In this document: piece after piece, positions 1-7,630 of the stretch
Layout of the letters: each line of letters starts with the position of its first letter
How positions within the stretch are numbered: the stretch's first letter is position 1
NCBI GenBank assembly: GCA_052035915.1
Contig: JBPOHE010000161.1
Coordinates: 1-28,031, forward strand
Direction: 5' to 3'
Length of the DNA stretch: 28,031 nucleotides
From: JBPOHE01 sp052035915
Lineage (GTDB): Bacteria > Pseudomonadota > Gammaproteobacteria > Chromatiales > Chromatiaceae
The notes under the pieces: generated by a model
What the model was told of the DNA's origin: nothing
What the model saw: only the letters and a program-made list of their open reading frames with translations
Database searches by the model: none
Made by a program: the position numbers and the translations under genes

Positions 1-169
1 TTGGCATGAAGAACATCGGAAAGCCGTGTGCGGGAGAACCGCATGCACGGTTTGATGAGGGAGGGCAGGTTATCGTAACCACGTCCCGGCTCGTGAGGCA
101 CCGCCAGACGAAAGGGGCGGAAACAGACAGGCCGGGCCTAAAGTGATGATAACCTGCTCTCTACTCTAC
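1..169 (+). mobile_element. Group II intron, 3' end only (domains V and VI)
   Basis: The 3' end of a self-splicing group II intron; the reverse transcriptase ORF and 5' domains lie outside the window. Domain V is visible at about 22-52: the AGC catalytic triad starts at 22, stem AGCCGTG pairs with CACGGTT, a two-base TG bulge sits on the 3' side (44-45), and TGCGG pairs with CCGCA around a GAGAA loop. Domain VI follows as a long hairpin, arms 61-74 and 148-161 (14 pairs, one G-T). The likely branch-point A is at 163, seven bases before the probable 3' splice site near 169 in the typical CTACTCTAC ending. The class cannot be fixed without the RT gene. Sequence and structure are seen directly; mobility is inferred. 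Confidence 0.85.
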
Positions 170-176
170 CCATGAC

Positions 177-207
177 CCTCCGGAGGGAATCCCGTCCGGA
201 GGCTTTT
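177..207 (+). terminator. Terminator-like hairpin just after the intron
   Basis: Perfect 8-bp stem CCTCCGGA (177-184) with TCCGGAGG (195-202). The loop can extend by GGGA/TCCC-type pairing. It is followed by CTTTTGG, a short T run. It lies about eight bases after the predicted intron end, so it belongs to the 3' exon and probably ended transcription of whatever gene lies upstream of the window. Confidence 0.6.
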
Positions 208-255
208 GGTTATACCGGGTCGCTTGGCTTTGCCTGCCTCTGAGCGGAGGGGTAC

Positions 256-277
256 AAACCCTGTCCTGCGAGGGTTT
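256..277. other. Small intergenic hairpin
   Basis: Perfect 7-bp inverted repeat AAACCCT (256-262) / AGGGTTT (271-277) around an 8-base loop, in the spacer between the intron and the 126-bp element. There is no T run, so a terminator role is not supported. Confidence 0.3.
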
Positions 278-299
278 CAGTCCGAGCCAATTTCTGACG

Positions 300-427
300 A
301 GGTTCCGGGCCTGGGCTAAAATAAGCCCCTCATTGTTCTTTTATTAAGAATAATTGCTGTTATTTTTTTGGCATTGTTCTTTGTAGGAGAACAAAAAATC
401 GAACCCAAAAGCCCAGGCCCGGAACCT
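300..427. repeat. Short inverted-repeat element, copy 1
   Basis: A roughly 126-bp AT-rich core bounded by an 18-bp perfect terminal inverted repeat (300-317 and 410-427, starting AGGTTCCGGGC). The core carries GTTCTT motifs at 335 and 376 and an AGAACAAAAAA run near 388. A second copy lies at 22538-22671 with identical internal spacings: 34 bases from GGTTCCGGG to the first GTTCTT and 41 bases between the two GTTCTT motifs. This looks like a small non-coding mobile or structured repeat (MITE-like). It ends 15 bases from the stop codon of the 207-aa gene on the minus strand and could also form a long hairpin in that transcript. Confidence 0.7.
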
Positions 428-442
428 TTGGGGCGGCTGGGG

Positions 443-1066
443 TTAGTAGCCCCGGTAATACCAGGGATTGTTCCAACCAAAGGGAGGGGGATACCAGGAT
501 GATGGATCGTTTTCCTGTTTCTTGATCTGCTCCCAATAGTCCCGCTCAGCCTGGATTTGCGCCTGGACGGCATCCCGACGCCGTTGTTGCAGGTCGCGCA
601 GATATTCCCCCTGAGGGTTGAGCCACCTCCGGTAGGCCCGAAACGCCTCTTGTTGGGCCGCGTGGCGGTTTTTCACGGCTTCACGATAGTTTTCCCGCTC
701 CTTGAGGAGATCCTCTTCCGGGCAGGGGGAATCCAGCGGATCGCTGTCACCGAAGGTGGACGGGCCAGGCGGGCCCGGTTTGGTCTTCTCCCCCTGGGAA
801 CGTTCCCGCAGGGCTTGATGCTGAGCCTTCACGGCTTCGAAATAGGCGAGGGGGAAATCCATCGGGTAGGCCATCTGGGTCGGATCGCCCAGGGGCCGGG
901 TCTCAGGGGCCGGTGCTGAAGCGGATGGCTTTGGTGTCGCCGGTGTGGCCGGTTCCTGAACAGGCAAGGGGAGGGTTTCAGCGGCCTTGACAGAAAGTAG
1001 GATGAGGCTGGTAAGGCCTAGGGCGCTGATGAAAGCGGTAAGGCGCCGGGGTGAGTGAGCCAACAT
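443..1066 (-). CDS. Secreted hypothetical protein, 207 aa
   Basis: I do not recognise the family. The start at 1066 is chosen because GGGAGGTG lies six to ten bases upstream and the product then begins with a classic Sec signal peptide: basic MLAHSPRR, a hydrophobic stretch of about 18 residues, and probable cleavage near VKAAE. A longer upstream start at 1135 would bury that signal. The mature part has a Pro/Ala-rich linker (residues about 30-60). A charged, probably coiled-coil region (about 115-185) is rich in Arg, Gln and Glu. The C-terminal tail is aromatic, with WYPPPFGWNNPWYY. It is probably periplasmic or envelope-associated. It stands alone, with the group II intron remnant on one side and the end of glnD on the other. 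Confidence 0.75.
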   Translation of the reverse strand: MLAHSPRRLTAFISALGLTSLILLSVKAAETLPLPVQEPATPATPKPSASAPAPETRPLGDPTQMAYPMDFPLAYFEAVKAQHQALRERSQGEKTKPGPPGPSTFGDSDPLDSPCPEEDLLKERENYREAVKNRHAAQQEAFRAYRRWLNPQGEYLRDLQQRRRDAVQAQIQAERDYWEQIKKQENDPSSWYPPPFGWNNPWYYRGY

Positions 1067-1143
1067 GATGCACCTCCCGGGATTCGGTCCAATGGGGAGA
1101 ATAAAGTTTTGCCGAGTAGAGAATGGCGTTGACAACGTCCGCC

Positions 1144-1149
1144 ATTATA
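1144..1149 (-). promoter_or_regulatory. Possible promoter -10 of the 207-aa secreted protein gene
   Basis: On the minus strand a perfect TATAAT hexamer sits in an AT-rich stretch about 78 bases before the chosen start codon. The corresponding -35 (TTCCGT at 17-bp spacing) is poor, so the assignment is tentative. Confidence 0.35.
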
Positions 1150-1306
1150 TAAGAAGAAAATAAAATACGGAAAAATTAACGCACCCCCTCGCCACCCAGG
1201 GGTTCTTTCCTCTGCTTGTCAAAGGGATAAGGAACGTCCGCGTCCGGAGCGTTTTGCGTCGAGGCGGAGAGGGATTGATCTCGGCGGACGCATTGGCTGG
1301 GCGGCG

Positions 1307-3988
1307 TCAGGAGATGGTCGAGCCGGGCACTGAATCATCGATATGCCGGTGAAGGGCTTCTTCCAGGCAGATCATGTTCGCCTTGTTGAGAGGACAATTC
1401 TCACGGTCGGTGATGAAAAAGATGTCTTCCACCTCGGCGCCGATAGTGGAAATCTTGGCGTTTTGCAGGCGGATGCCGCAGTCGGCGAAGGCCTTGCCCA
1501 CCTGGGCGAGCAGTCCAGGACGGTCGGCGGTAACCAGGCGCAGGATGGTGCGGTGATTGGGAGAGTCAGGCGAGAAGTTTGCCTCGGTAGTGGTGGAGAA
1601 ATATTTCAGACGCCGCGGGACGCGACGGGATACCCGATGTTCGAAGGAGTCCGGATCGCTCAGTCCGGCTTCGAGTTGATGCACGATCTCCTGCTCCCGC
1701 AGGGAATCCATGACCGGGGTCCCCCCTTCGTCCAGGACGAGAAAGCTGTTGAGGGTAAAGCCGTCGTCGGCGGTGATGATGCGGGCATCCATGATGTTCA
1801 AGCCGAGTTGGTCCAATAGGGCGGTGGTGATGGCGAAGAGACCGTCATGGTCCGGGGCGTAGATGAATACTTCGGTTCCCCCGCGGATGGTCCTGGGTCG
1901 TACATGTATTTCCGGCAGGCTTGAGCCGGTGGCCTGGAGCACCACCTCCGCATGCCAGGCGATCTCGTCGGGGTAGTTGTGCAGGAAATATTCCAGGTTG
2001 AGGTTCAACCAGAGCCGCATCACCTGGCTGGTATCCACCCTTCTTTGTTCGAGAATCCGTAACGCTTCGACCTGTTTGACCTGGATCACCTCGTCCTGGG
2101 CCTGAGGATTGAAGAGCCCCCGTAGCAAGGCCCGATGGGTGGAGGTGTAAAGCTGCTCCAAGAGTGCCCCACGCCATGAGTTCCAGCGTTCCGGGTTGGT
2201 GGCGCGGGAATCGGCGACCGTCAGCAGGTAGAGATAATCCAGGCGGATGGGATCCGCCACCACTTCGGCAAAGGCTTGGATGACCTCGGGGTCGCTGATG
2301 TCCTTGCGCTGGGCGGTCAGCGACATGACTAGGTGCTTTTCCACCAGCCAGGCGACGAGCCGGCTATCCGGATTGCTGAGTTCGTGTTTCTGACAGAAGG
2401 CCAGGGCATCCTTGGCGCCGAGGATGGAATGATCCCCACCGCGCCCCTTGGCGATGTCATGGAAGAGGGCGGCGATGAACAGCAGTTCGGGTTTGGGAAT
2501 GGTGCCGCTGATACGGCTGCAAAGGGGGAATTCGTCCTTGAACTGGGGGACCATGAAGCGACGCAGGTTGCGGATGACGAACAGGGTGTGTTCGTCGACG
2601 GTATAGACATGGAAGAGGTCGTACTGCATCCGTCCCACGATATTGGCGAATTTGGGCACATAGGCGGCGAGGATACCGTAGCGGTTCATGCGGCGCAGGG
2701 CATGGGTGACCCCGGAAGGTTGGCGCAGGATCTCCATGAAGAGGCTGCGGGCGGCAATGGAACTACGAAAATGATCGTCGATGAGATGACGATGCTCGCG
2801 GATCAGGCGGATGGTACTGGCGCGCACACCCTGGAGTTCGGGATGGGTTTCCAGAAGCAGAAAGACCTCGAGGAGGGCGTGGGGGTGCTGTTGAAAGACC
2901 CGGGGGTGACTGACTTCGAGATAGCCGTTGCGGGCGAGGAATCTGTGGTTGATGACCTGGGTGTCGACCTGCTGGTGCGGAAAGAGGATGGCTTCCGAGA
3001 AGAGCTGCAGCAGCATCTCGTTGAGTCGTCCCAACTCCATGACGGTGCGGTAGTACTGCTGCATGAATTGTTCGACCGCCAACTGGGATGGCGTGTCCTG
3101 AAAGCCGAACTGCTCGGCCAGTAAGCGTTGGTAATCGAAAAGCAGGCGATCCTCCTGGCGACGGTTATGGATGTGCAGGGCGAAACGAATACGCCAGAGA
3201 AAGGACTGGCCATCCATCAACGTAAGGTATTCCTGTTCGGTGAGGAAGCCGAGCGGTACCAGTTCCCGCATGGTCTCGACGCCGAAATGGCGTTTCGCCA
3301 CCCAGCCGACCATCTGGATGTCCCGTAATCCTCCTGGGCTGCCCTTGATGTTGGGTTCCAGCCGATAGGCGGTGTCGTCGAATTTGTGATGACGGTTTTG
3401 TTGTTCGCGCCTTTTCGCTTCGAAGAAGGGTTTGCTCGGCCAGATCTGTTGGGGTCCAGTCAGCTCGCGCATGCGTTGAAAAAGGACTGGCGAGCCGGTG
3501 ATCAGCCGAGCCTCTACCAGATTGGTAACTACCGTGATGTCACCCACGGCGGCGGTACGGCAATGCTCCAGGGTGCGGACGGAATGCCCCACCTCCAGCC
3601 CGATATCCCAGAGAAAGGTCAGGAGCTTCTCGATCGCTTCGGGTAAATCTGTTCCCGGTACCGATCCGGTCAGCACCAGGATGTCGATATCGGAAGCCGG
3701 GTGCAGTTCGCCCCGACCGTAGCCACCGACGGCGACCAAGGCGGCCTCTTTCTCGGGTGGGATGAAGAGTTCCCAGGCCTTGATCAGCAGATGATCGACG
3801 AGGTGGGCGCGTCCATAGACCAATTGAACGATGTCGTGGCCGTCCTGGAACCAGCTCTCGAGCCGCTGACTACCGTTTTGCAGGGCCTGACGAAAGACGC
3901 GCAGGGCGTTTCCCGTGTTGCACAGCTCAGCGTTGAGGCTTTCGCTGTCGAAAATCTCCTCCGCCATATCGAGCAGGATATCGTTCAT
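1307..3988 (-). CDS. glnD: Bifunctional PII uridylyltransferase / uridylyl-removing enzyme
   Basis: GlnD senses glutamine and adds or removes UMP on the PII protein GlnB, controlling nitrogen assimilation. The chosen start gives 893 aa, close to E. coli (890), and overlaps the map stop codon as ATGA; a longer frame exists but would run inside map. Domains in order: nucleotidyltransferase with GGYGRGELHPASDID at residues 88-102 (D100 and D102 bind metal); the associated segment with KGSPGGLRDIQ; an HD phosphohydrolase-type domain with ALFHDIAKGRGGDHS that removes UMP; and two C-terminal ACT domains, each with a typical D-x-x-GL motif (DHDGLFAI and DRPGLLAQ), for glutamine sensing. All parts are present, so it should be functional. 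It is co-transcribed behind map. Confidence 0.97.
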   Translation of the reverse strand: MNDILLDMAEEIFDSESLNAELCNTGNALRVFRQALQNGSQRLESWFQDGHDIVQLVYGRAHLVDHLLIKAWELFIPPEKEAALVAVGGYGRGELHPASDIDILVLTGSVPGTDLPEAIEKLLTFLWDIGLEVGHSVRTLEHCRTAAVGDITVVTNLVEARLITGSPVLFQRMRELTGPQQIWPSKPFFEAKRREQQNRHHKFDDTAYRLEPNIKGSPGGLRDIQMVGWVAKRHFGVETMRELVPLGFLTEQEYLTLMDGQSFLWRIRFALHIHNRRQEDRLLFDYQRLLAEQFGFQDTPSQLAVEQFMQQYYRTVMELGRLNEMLLQLFSEAILFPHQQVDTQVINHRFLARNGYLEVSHPRVFQQHPHALLEVFLLLETHPELQGVRASTIRLIREHRHLIDDHFRSSIAARSLFMEILRQPSGVTHALRRMNRYGILAAYVPKFANIVGRMQYDLFHVYTVDEHTLFVIRNLRRFMVPQFKDEFPLCSRISGTIPKPELLFIAALFHDIAKGRGGDHSILGAKDALAFCQKHELSNPDSRLVAWLVEKHLVMSLTAQRKDISDPEVIQAFAEVVADPIRLDYLYLLTVADSRATNPERWNSWRGALLEQLYTSTHRALLRGLFNPQAQDEVIQVKQVEALRILEQRRVDTSQVMRLWLNLNLEYFLHNYPDEIAWHAEVVLQATGSSLPEIHVRPRTIRGGTEVFIYAPDHDGLFAITTALLDQLGLNIMDARIITADDGFTLNSFLVLDEGGTPVMDSLREQEIVHQLEAGLSDPDSFEHRVSRRVPRRLKYFSTTTEANFSPDSPNHRTILRLVTADRPGLLAQVGKAFADCGIRLQNAKISTIGAEVEDIFFITDRENCPLNKANMICLEEALHRHIDDSVPGSTIS

Positions 3989-4773
3989 GGGGAATCGGAC
4001 GGCCAGGCCGACATCTCTTCTTGGCGCAGGGTGAGCACCTCGAAGCCGCCGGGGACCACGAGTATGGTGTGTTCCCATTGGGCGGACAAAGAGCGGTCCT
4101 TGCTGACTACCGTCCAGTGGTCCGGAAGTAGTTTGACATGACGTTTCCCGGCATTGACCATGGGTTCGATGGTAAAACACATCCCGGCCTGGAGTTCAAT
4201 ACCTGTCCCACGTTGGCCGTAGTGGAGCACCTGGGGATCCTCATGGAATTCGCGACCGATGCCGTGGCCACAGTATTCCCGTACCACGGAGAAATGATGG
4301 CCTTCAACAAAATCCTGGATGGCCTGACCAATGTCGCCGAGGCGGGCGCCTGGACGTACCTCGGCAATGCCGATCCACATGGCTTGATGGGTGATGTCCA
4401 CCAGCCGGCGCGCCAGGATCGAGGGCTCGCCGATGAGAAACATCTTGCTGGTATCCCCATGATAACCATCCTTGATCACGGTGATGTCGATGTTGAGGAT
4501 GTCGCCCTTCTTCAGCACCTTGTCGCCGGGAATGCCATGGCAAACCTGGTGGTTCACCGAGGTGCAAATCGACCTGGGGAAGCCGCGGTAATTGAGGGGG
4601 GCCGGGATGGCCTTCTGTTGGTGAACGATGAAATCGTGGCAGAGGCGGTCGATTTCGTCGGTGGTCACACCCGGTCGTACCGCTGGTTCGATCATTTCCA
4701 GGACTTCCGCCGCCAAGCGCCCAGCGACGCGCATCTTATTGATCTCTTCGGTGGTTTTGATCGTGACGCCCAT
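3985..4773 (-). CDS. map: Methionine aminopeptidase, type I
   Basis: Removes the initiator methionine from nascent proteins in the cytoplasm. At 262 aa it matches the type Ia family (E. coli 264). The five metal ligands are visible: D96 and D107 in NID...HGD, H170 in GHGIG, E203 in TIEPM and E234 in WEHT, with the substrate-contact His79 in CHGIPGD. The Shine-Dalgarno before the start at 4773 is weak, but no nearby alternative keeps the normal N terminus. It is transcribed away from rpsB and leads into glnD with a 4-base overlap. A map gene next to rpsB is the usual gammaproteobacterial arrangement. Confidence 0.97.
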   Translation of the reverse strand: MGVTIKTTEEINKMRVAGRLAAEVLEMIEPAVRPGVTTDEIDRLCHDFIVHQQKAIPAPLNYRGFPRSICTSVNHQVCHGIPGDKVLKKGDILNIDITVIKDGYHGDTSKMFLIGEPSILARRLVDITHQAMWIGIAEVRPGARLGDIGQAIQDFVEGHHFSVVREYCGHGIGREFHEDPQVLHYGQRGTGIELQAGMCFTIEPMVNAGKRHVKLLPDHWTVVSKDRSLSAQWEHTILVVPGGFEVLTLRQEEMSAWPSDSP

Positions 4774-4823
4774 GGGAAGGATGCTAAATAGGGAAAACTA
4801 AGACCTTGATGATGGTGGGAAAT

Positions 4824-4852
4824 TTGTCGGGAACCACGGGGTATGGTATAAA
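4824..4852 (+). promoter_or_regulatory. rpsB promoter (sigma-70, extended -10)
   Basis: TTGTCG (-35, 4824-4829), a 17-bp spacer and TATAAA (-10, 4847-4852) preceded by TATGG. The GC-rich discriminator ACGCGCCGC follows, as is usual for stringently controlled ribosomal promoters. Transcription would start near 4859, giving a leader of about 125 bases before rpsB. The TGGTATAAA...GCGCCGC arrangement resembles the rpsB promoter described for E. coli relatives, as I recall it. Confidence 0.75.
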
Positions 4853-4858
4853 ACGCGC

Positions 4859-4985
4859 CGCTTTATCGCAAAGGGTTCGCAAGAACCCATTCCACACATG
4901 CACCGACACATGAGATCGGGTGCCCCTCCAGTGGGTTGTTTCATGGGGTGCATGGAGGTGAAACCCAATAGCTCAGGAGAATCTC
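4859..4985 (+). promoter_or_regulatory. Structured rpsB leader, likely S2 autoregulatory site
   Basis: Hairpin 1 is GGGTTC (4873-4878) / GAACCC (4883-4888) closed by a GCAA tetraloop. Hairpin 2 is TGGG...TTTCA (4932-4943) / TGAAACCCA (4959-4967). The apical loop of hairpin 2 contains GGTGCAT (4947-4953), which is complementary to ATGCACC (4898-4904), giving a possible pseudoknot. GCACC can also pair with GGTGC at 4919-4923, so two folds compete. S2-mediated feedback through the rpsB leader is known in E. coli; applying it here is inference. The AGGAG ribosome binding site lies just 3' of hairpin 2. Confidence 0.6.
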
Positions 4986-5744
4986 ATGCCTACTATTTCT
5001 ATGCGTCAGATGCTTGAGGCCGGTGTGCATTTCGGTCATCAGGCCAGGTACTGGAATCCCAAGATGGGTCCCTACATCTTTGGCGAACGGAATCAGATTC
5101 ACATTATCAATCTCGAAAAAACCGTCCCGATGTTCCACGAGGCCATCAATTTTGCCGGTTCCTTGGCGGCTGATGGTGGAAAGATCCTTTTTATCGGGAC
5201 AAAGAGGTCCGCGCGGGATGTGATCCGCGAGGAGGCCGAACGTTGTGGGATGCCTTATGTGGACTATCGCTGGCTTGGCGGCATGCTGACTAACTTTCGT
5301 ACCGTCAAGCAGTCCATCAAACGACTCAAGGAACTCGAGACCATGGTGGAAGACGGCAGCCTGGAACAGCGCTTCAACAAACGGGAGGCTCTGAGCCTGA
5401 GGCGAGAGCTGGATAAGCTGCTACGGAGCCTGGGCGGCATCAAAAATATGGTCAGTATTCCGGAGGCGCTCTTCGTCATCGATGTCGGCAATGAAAAGAT
5501 CGCCATCAGCGAGGCCAGAAAACTGGGGATTCCGGTTATCGGGGTGGTTGATACCAATAGTGATCCCGATCATATCGACTATGTCATCCCCGGCAATGAT
5601 GATGCCATGCGGGCCGTGCAGCTCTACGTTCAGGGCATTTCCGGCGCCATTCTGGAAGGGAGGGCGAGCGTGGCCCACATCGCCGCCAGCGGAGATGACT
5701 TCATCGAAGTGGACGAGGATCGTCCCGCCTCGCGCAGGGGCTGA
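4986..5744 (+). CDS. rpsB: 30S ribosomal protein S2
   Basis: Small-subunit protein of 252 aa (E. coli 241) that binds late in 30S assembly and is needed for S1 to join. The N terminus MPTISMRQMLEAGVHFGHQ and the signatures NPKMGPYIFGERN, FIGTKRSARD, YVDYRWLGGMLTNFRT and GIPVIGVVDTNSDP are classic S2 motifs. The start has AGGAG eight bases upstream. It is the first gene of the long plus-strand cluster, with a structured leader in front and tsf 228 bp behind. The short C-terminal tail (VDEDRPASRRG) is charged and probably disordered. Confidence 0.98.
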   Translation: MPTISMRQMLEAGVHFGHQARYWNPKMGPYIFGERNQIHIINLEKTVPMFHEAINFAGSLAADGGKILFIGTKRSARDVIREEAERCGMPYVDYRWLGGMLTNFRTVKQSIKRLKELETMVEDGSLEQRFNKREALSLRRELDKLLRSLGGIKNMVSIPEALFVIDVGNEKIAISEARKLGIPVIGVVDTNSDPDHIDYVIPGNDDAMRAVQLYVQGISGAILEGRASVAHIAASGDDFIEVDEDRPASRRG

Positions 5745-5811
5745 GCTGGCTCCATCCGGGTGACTTAAAGGCGATTGCCGGCAAAGATCTACCAGCTGCG
5801 CTGAATGTTCG

Positions 5812-5870
5812 CGCACCTGCAAGGTGCGTCCACCGGCGCCTGGTAAACTGGGCGGCAGCGGTGTGCCGCC
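5812..5870 (+). terminator. Possible attenuator hairpins between rpsB and tsf
   Basis: Two stable hairpins lie in the 228-bp spacer: CGCACC (5812-5817) / GGTGCG (5823-5828) with a 5-base loop, and GGCGGCA (5851-5857) / TGCCGCC (5864-5870) with a 6-base loop. Neither is followed by a clear T run, so full termination is unlikely. A partial terminator or RNA-processing site between rpsB and tsf would lower EF-Ts relative to S2 transcript. The structure is seen; the role is inferred. Confidence 0.35.
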
Positions 5871-5972
5871 TCTTGGGGGAGGATAACGAACCGGCAGGAT
5901 GGTATGGCTTTTGACGGAAATCGCCACCGTGCCAAATTTTTCGCGAATCGTTTTGAAGGGGATTGACGGAAG

Positions 5973-6857
5973 ATGTCTATTTCTGCCTCTGTGGTAAAAG
6001 AGCTTCGAGACCGCACCGGTTGCGGCATGATGGAGTGCAAAAAGGCCCTGACCGATACCGGTGGCGATATCGAAGCGGCCATCGAATTGATGCGCAAATC
6101 GGGTCAGGCGAAGGCGGCCAAAAAGGCCGGACGCATCGCCGCCGAAGGTACCATCTTGATCAAGCAAAATGCCGCTGGGACCCAGGCGGCGATGGTAGAG
6201 ATCAACTGCGAGACCGATTTTGTTGCCAAGGACGCCAATTTCCAGGCTTTCGCCAATGCCGTGACGGAACGAGTGCTGAGTTGCGATGTCCAGACGGTGG
6301 AGGAACTGCTGCTGCAGCCGCTCGGAGAAACTGACCCACAGACCGTCAACGAAGCGCGCGAGGCGCTCATTGCCAAAATCGGGGAAAACATCAATGTCCG
6401 TCGTTTCATTCGTTACCATACCGAGCAGGGCCACCTGGCCAGTTACCGTCACGGCAATCGTATCGGGGTGATGGTGGAATTGCTGGGCGGCCATGAGGTA
6501 TTGGGTAAGGATATCGCCATGCATATCGCCGCCAGCAATCCCATTTGTGTGGCGGCGGACGATGTTCCGGCAGACCTTCTGGCCAAGGAACGTGAGATCT
6601 ATCGGGCACAGGTGCTGGATAGCGGTAAGCCGGCGGATATCGTCGAAAAGATCGTCGACGGACGGATGCGCAAATATCTGGGAGAAGTCACCCTGCTCGG
6701 CCAGCCTTTTGTCAAGGACCCGGAGATGACGGTGGGAAAACTGCTTGATCAGGCTAAGGCCGAGGCCGTCCGCTTCCAGCGTTTTGAAGTCGGTGAAGGG
6801 ATCGAAAAAAAGGAAGTGGATTTTGCCGAAGAGGTCATGGCCCAGGTGCGAGGCTGA
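5973..6857 (+). CDS. tsf: Translation elongation factor EF-Ts
   Basis: Guanine-nucleotide exchange factor that recycles EF-Tu-GDP during elongation. The 294 aa compare with 283 in E. coli. The N-terminal UBA-like module (SASVVKELRDRTGCGMMECK) binds EF-Tu, and TDFVAKD at residues 81-87 is the motif that intrudes into EF-Tu near the Mg2+ site. The core subdomains and the C-terminal module (VGEGIEKKEVDFAEEV) are complete. It lies downstream of rpsB as in nearly all bacteria, and 47 bp before pyrH. Confidence 0.98.
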   Translation: MSISASVVKELRDRTGCGMMECKKALTDTGGDIEAAIELMRKSGQAKAAKKAGRIAAEGTILIKQNAAGTQAAMVEINCETDFVAKDANFQAFANAVTERVLSCDVQTVEELLLQPLGETDPQTVNEAREALIAKIGENINVRRFIRYHTEQGHLASYRHGNRIGVMVELLGGHEVLGKDIAMHIAASNPICVAADDVPADLLAKEREIYRAQVLDSGKPADIVEKIVDGRMRKYLGEVTLLGQPFVKDPEMTVGKLLDQAKAEAVRFQRFEVGEGIEKKEVDFAEEVMAQVRG

Positions 6858-6904
6858 CCGCAGAGGCTGGGTGGAGCCGATGCCGACCATGAGGGGAATC
6901 AAGC

Positions 6905-7630
6905 ATGACTGATCTGCACTATCGCCGTGTCCTGATCAAGCTCAGCGGAGAGGCTCTCATGGGACGACAAGGTTTCGGCATCGATCCCGAGTATCTCGGC
7001 CGCCTGGCGGTCGAGATATTCAGCTTGGTCCAGGCCGGGGCGCAGATTGCCCTTGTCGTCGGTGGCGGCAATATTTTTCGTGGTGCCAATTTGGCGAAAG
7101 CCGGGGTGGATCGGGTTACCGCCGACCAGATGGGGATGTTGGCGACCGTGATGAATGCCCTGGCCATGCAGGATGCCATGGAGCACCTGGGGCTGAAGGT
7201 GCGCGTCATGTCGGCTCTGAGCATCCAGAATATCGGCGAAGGTTTTACCAGCCGTCGCGCGGTGAGCCACTTGGAACTGGGGCGTGTGGTGGTGTTCGCG
7301 GCTGGCACGGGAAATCCTTTTTTTACCACGGATTCGGCGGCCAGTTTGCGTGCTATCGAGATCAGCGCCGAATTGCTGATCAAGGCGACCAAGGTAGACG
7401 GTATCTATTCCGCTGATCCGGTCACCGATTCCGCGGCGCTGTTCTACCCAGTAGTTGATTATGACCAGGCTCTAAACGATAAGCTTGGGGTGATGGATGC
7501 CACGGCGATAGTAATGTGTAGGGACCATGACCTGCCGGTTCGCGTTATGAATATCAATCAAGCAGGAGCCCTGAAGCGTTTGCTGCAGGGTGAGGACATC
7601 GGTTCTTTGGTGACGAGATTACCGAAATGA
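6905..7630 (+). CDS. pyrH: UMP kinase
   Basis: Phosphorylates UMP to UDP in de novo pyrimidine synthesis; a cytoplasmic hexamer of the amino-acid-kinase fold, usually activated by GTP and inhibited by UTP. The 241 aa equal the E. coli length. Motifs: VLIKLSGEALMG at the N terminus, the glycine-rich VVGGGNIFRG, DQMGMLATVMNALAMQ, FAAGTGNPFFTTDSAA, and KVDGIYSADP near the C-terminal third. Its stop codon overlaps the frr start as ATGA, so the two are translationally coupled. Confidence 0.98.
   Translation: MTDLHYRRVLIKLSGEALMGRQGFGIDPEYLGRLAVEIFSLVQAGAQIALVVGGGNIFRGANLAKAGVDRVTADQMGMLATVMNALAMQDAMEHLGLKVRVMSALSIQNIGEGFTSRRAVSHLELGRVVVFAAGTGNPFFTTDSAASLRAIEISAELLIKATKVDGIYSADPVTDSAALFYPVVDYDQALNDKLGVMDATAIVMCRDHDLPVRVMNINQAGALKRLLQGEDIGSLVTRLPK

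Noticed and set aside
335..395. GTTCT...AGAAC palindromes as a LexA or similar known operator
   Set aside because: They do not fit CTGT-N8-ACAG or another operator I can name, and they are not placed at promoters.
1240..1291. GCGTCCG / CGGACGC inverted repeat after glnD as a terminator
   Set aside because: The arms are 38 bases apart and there is no T run on the minus strand.
5421..6902. 493-codon minus-strand frame across rpsB, the spacer and tsf
   Set aside because: Opposes two well-recognised genes, and its product has no recognisable features.
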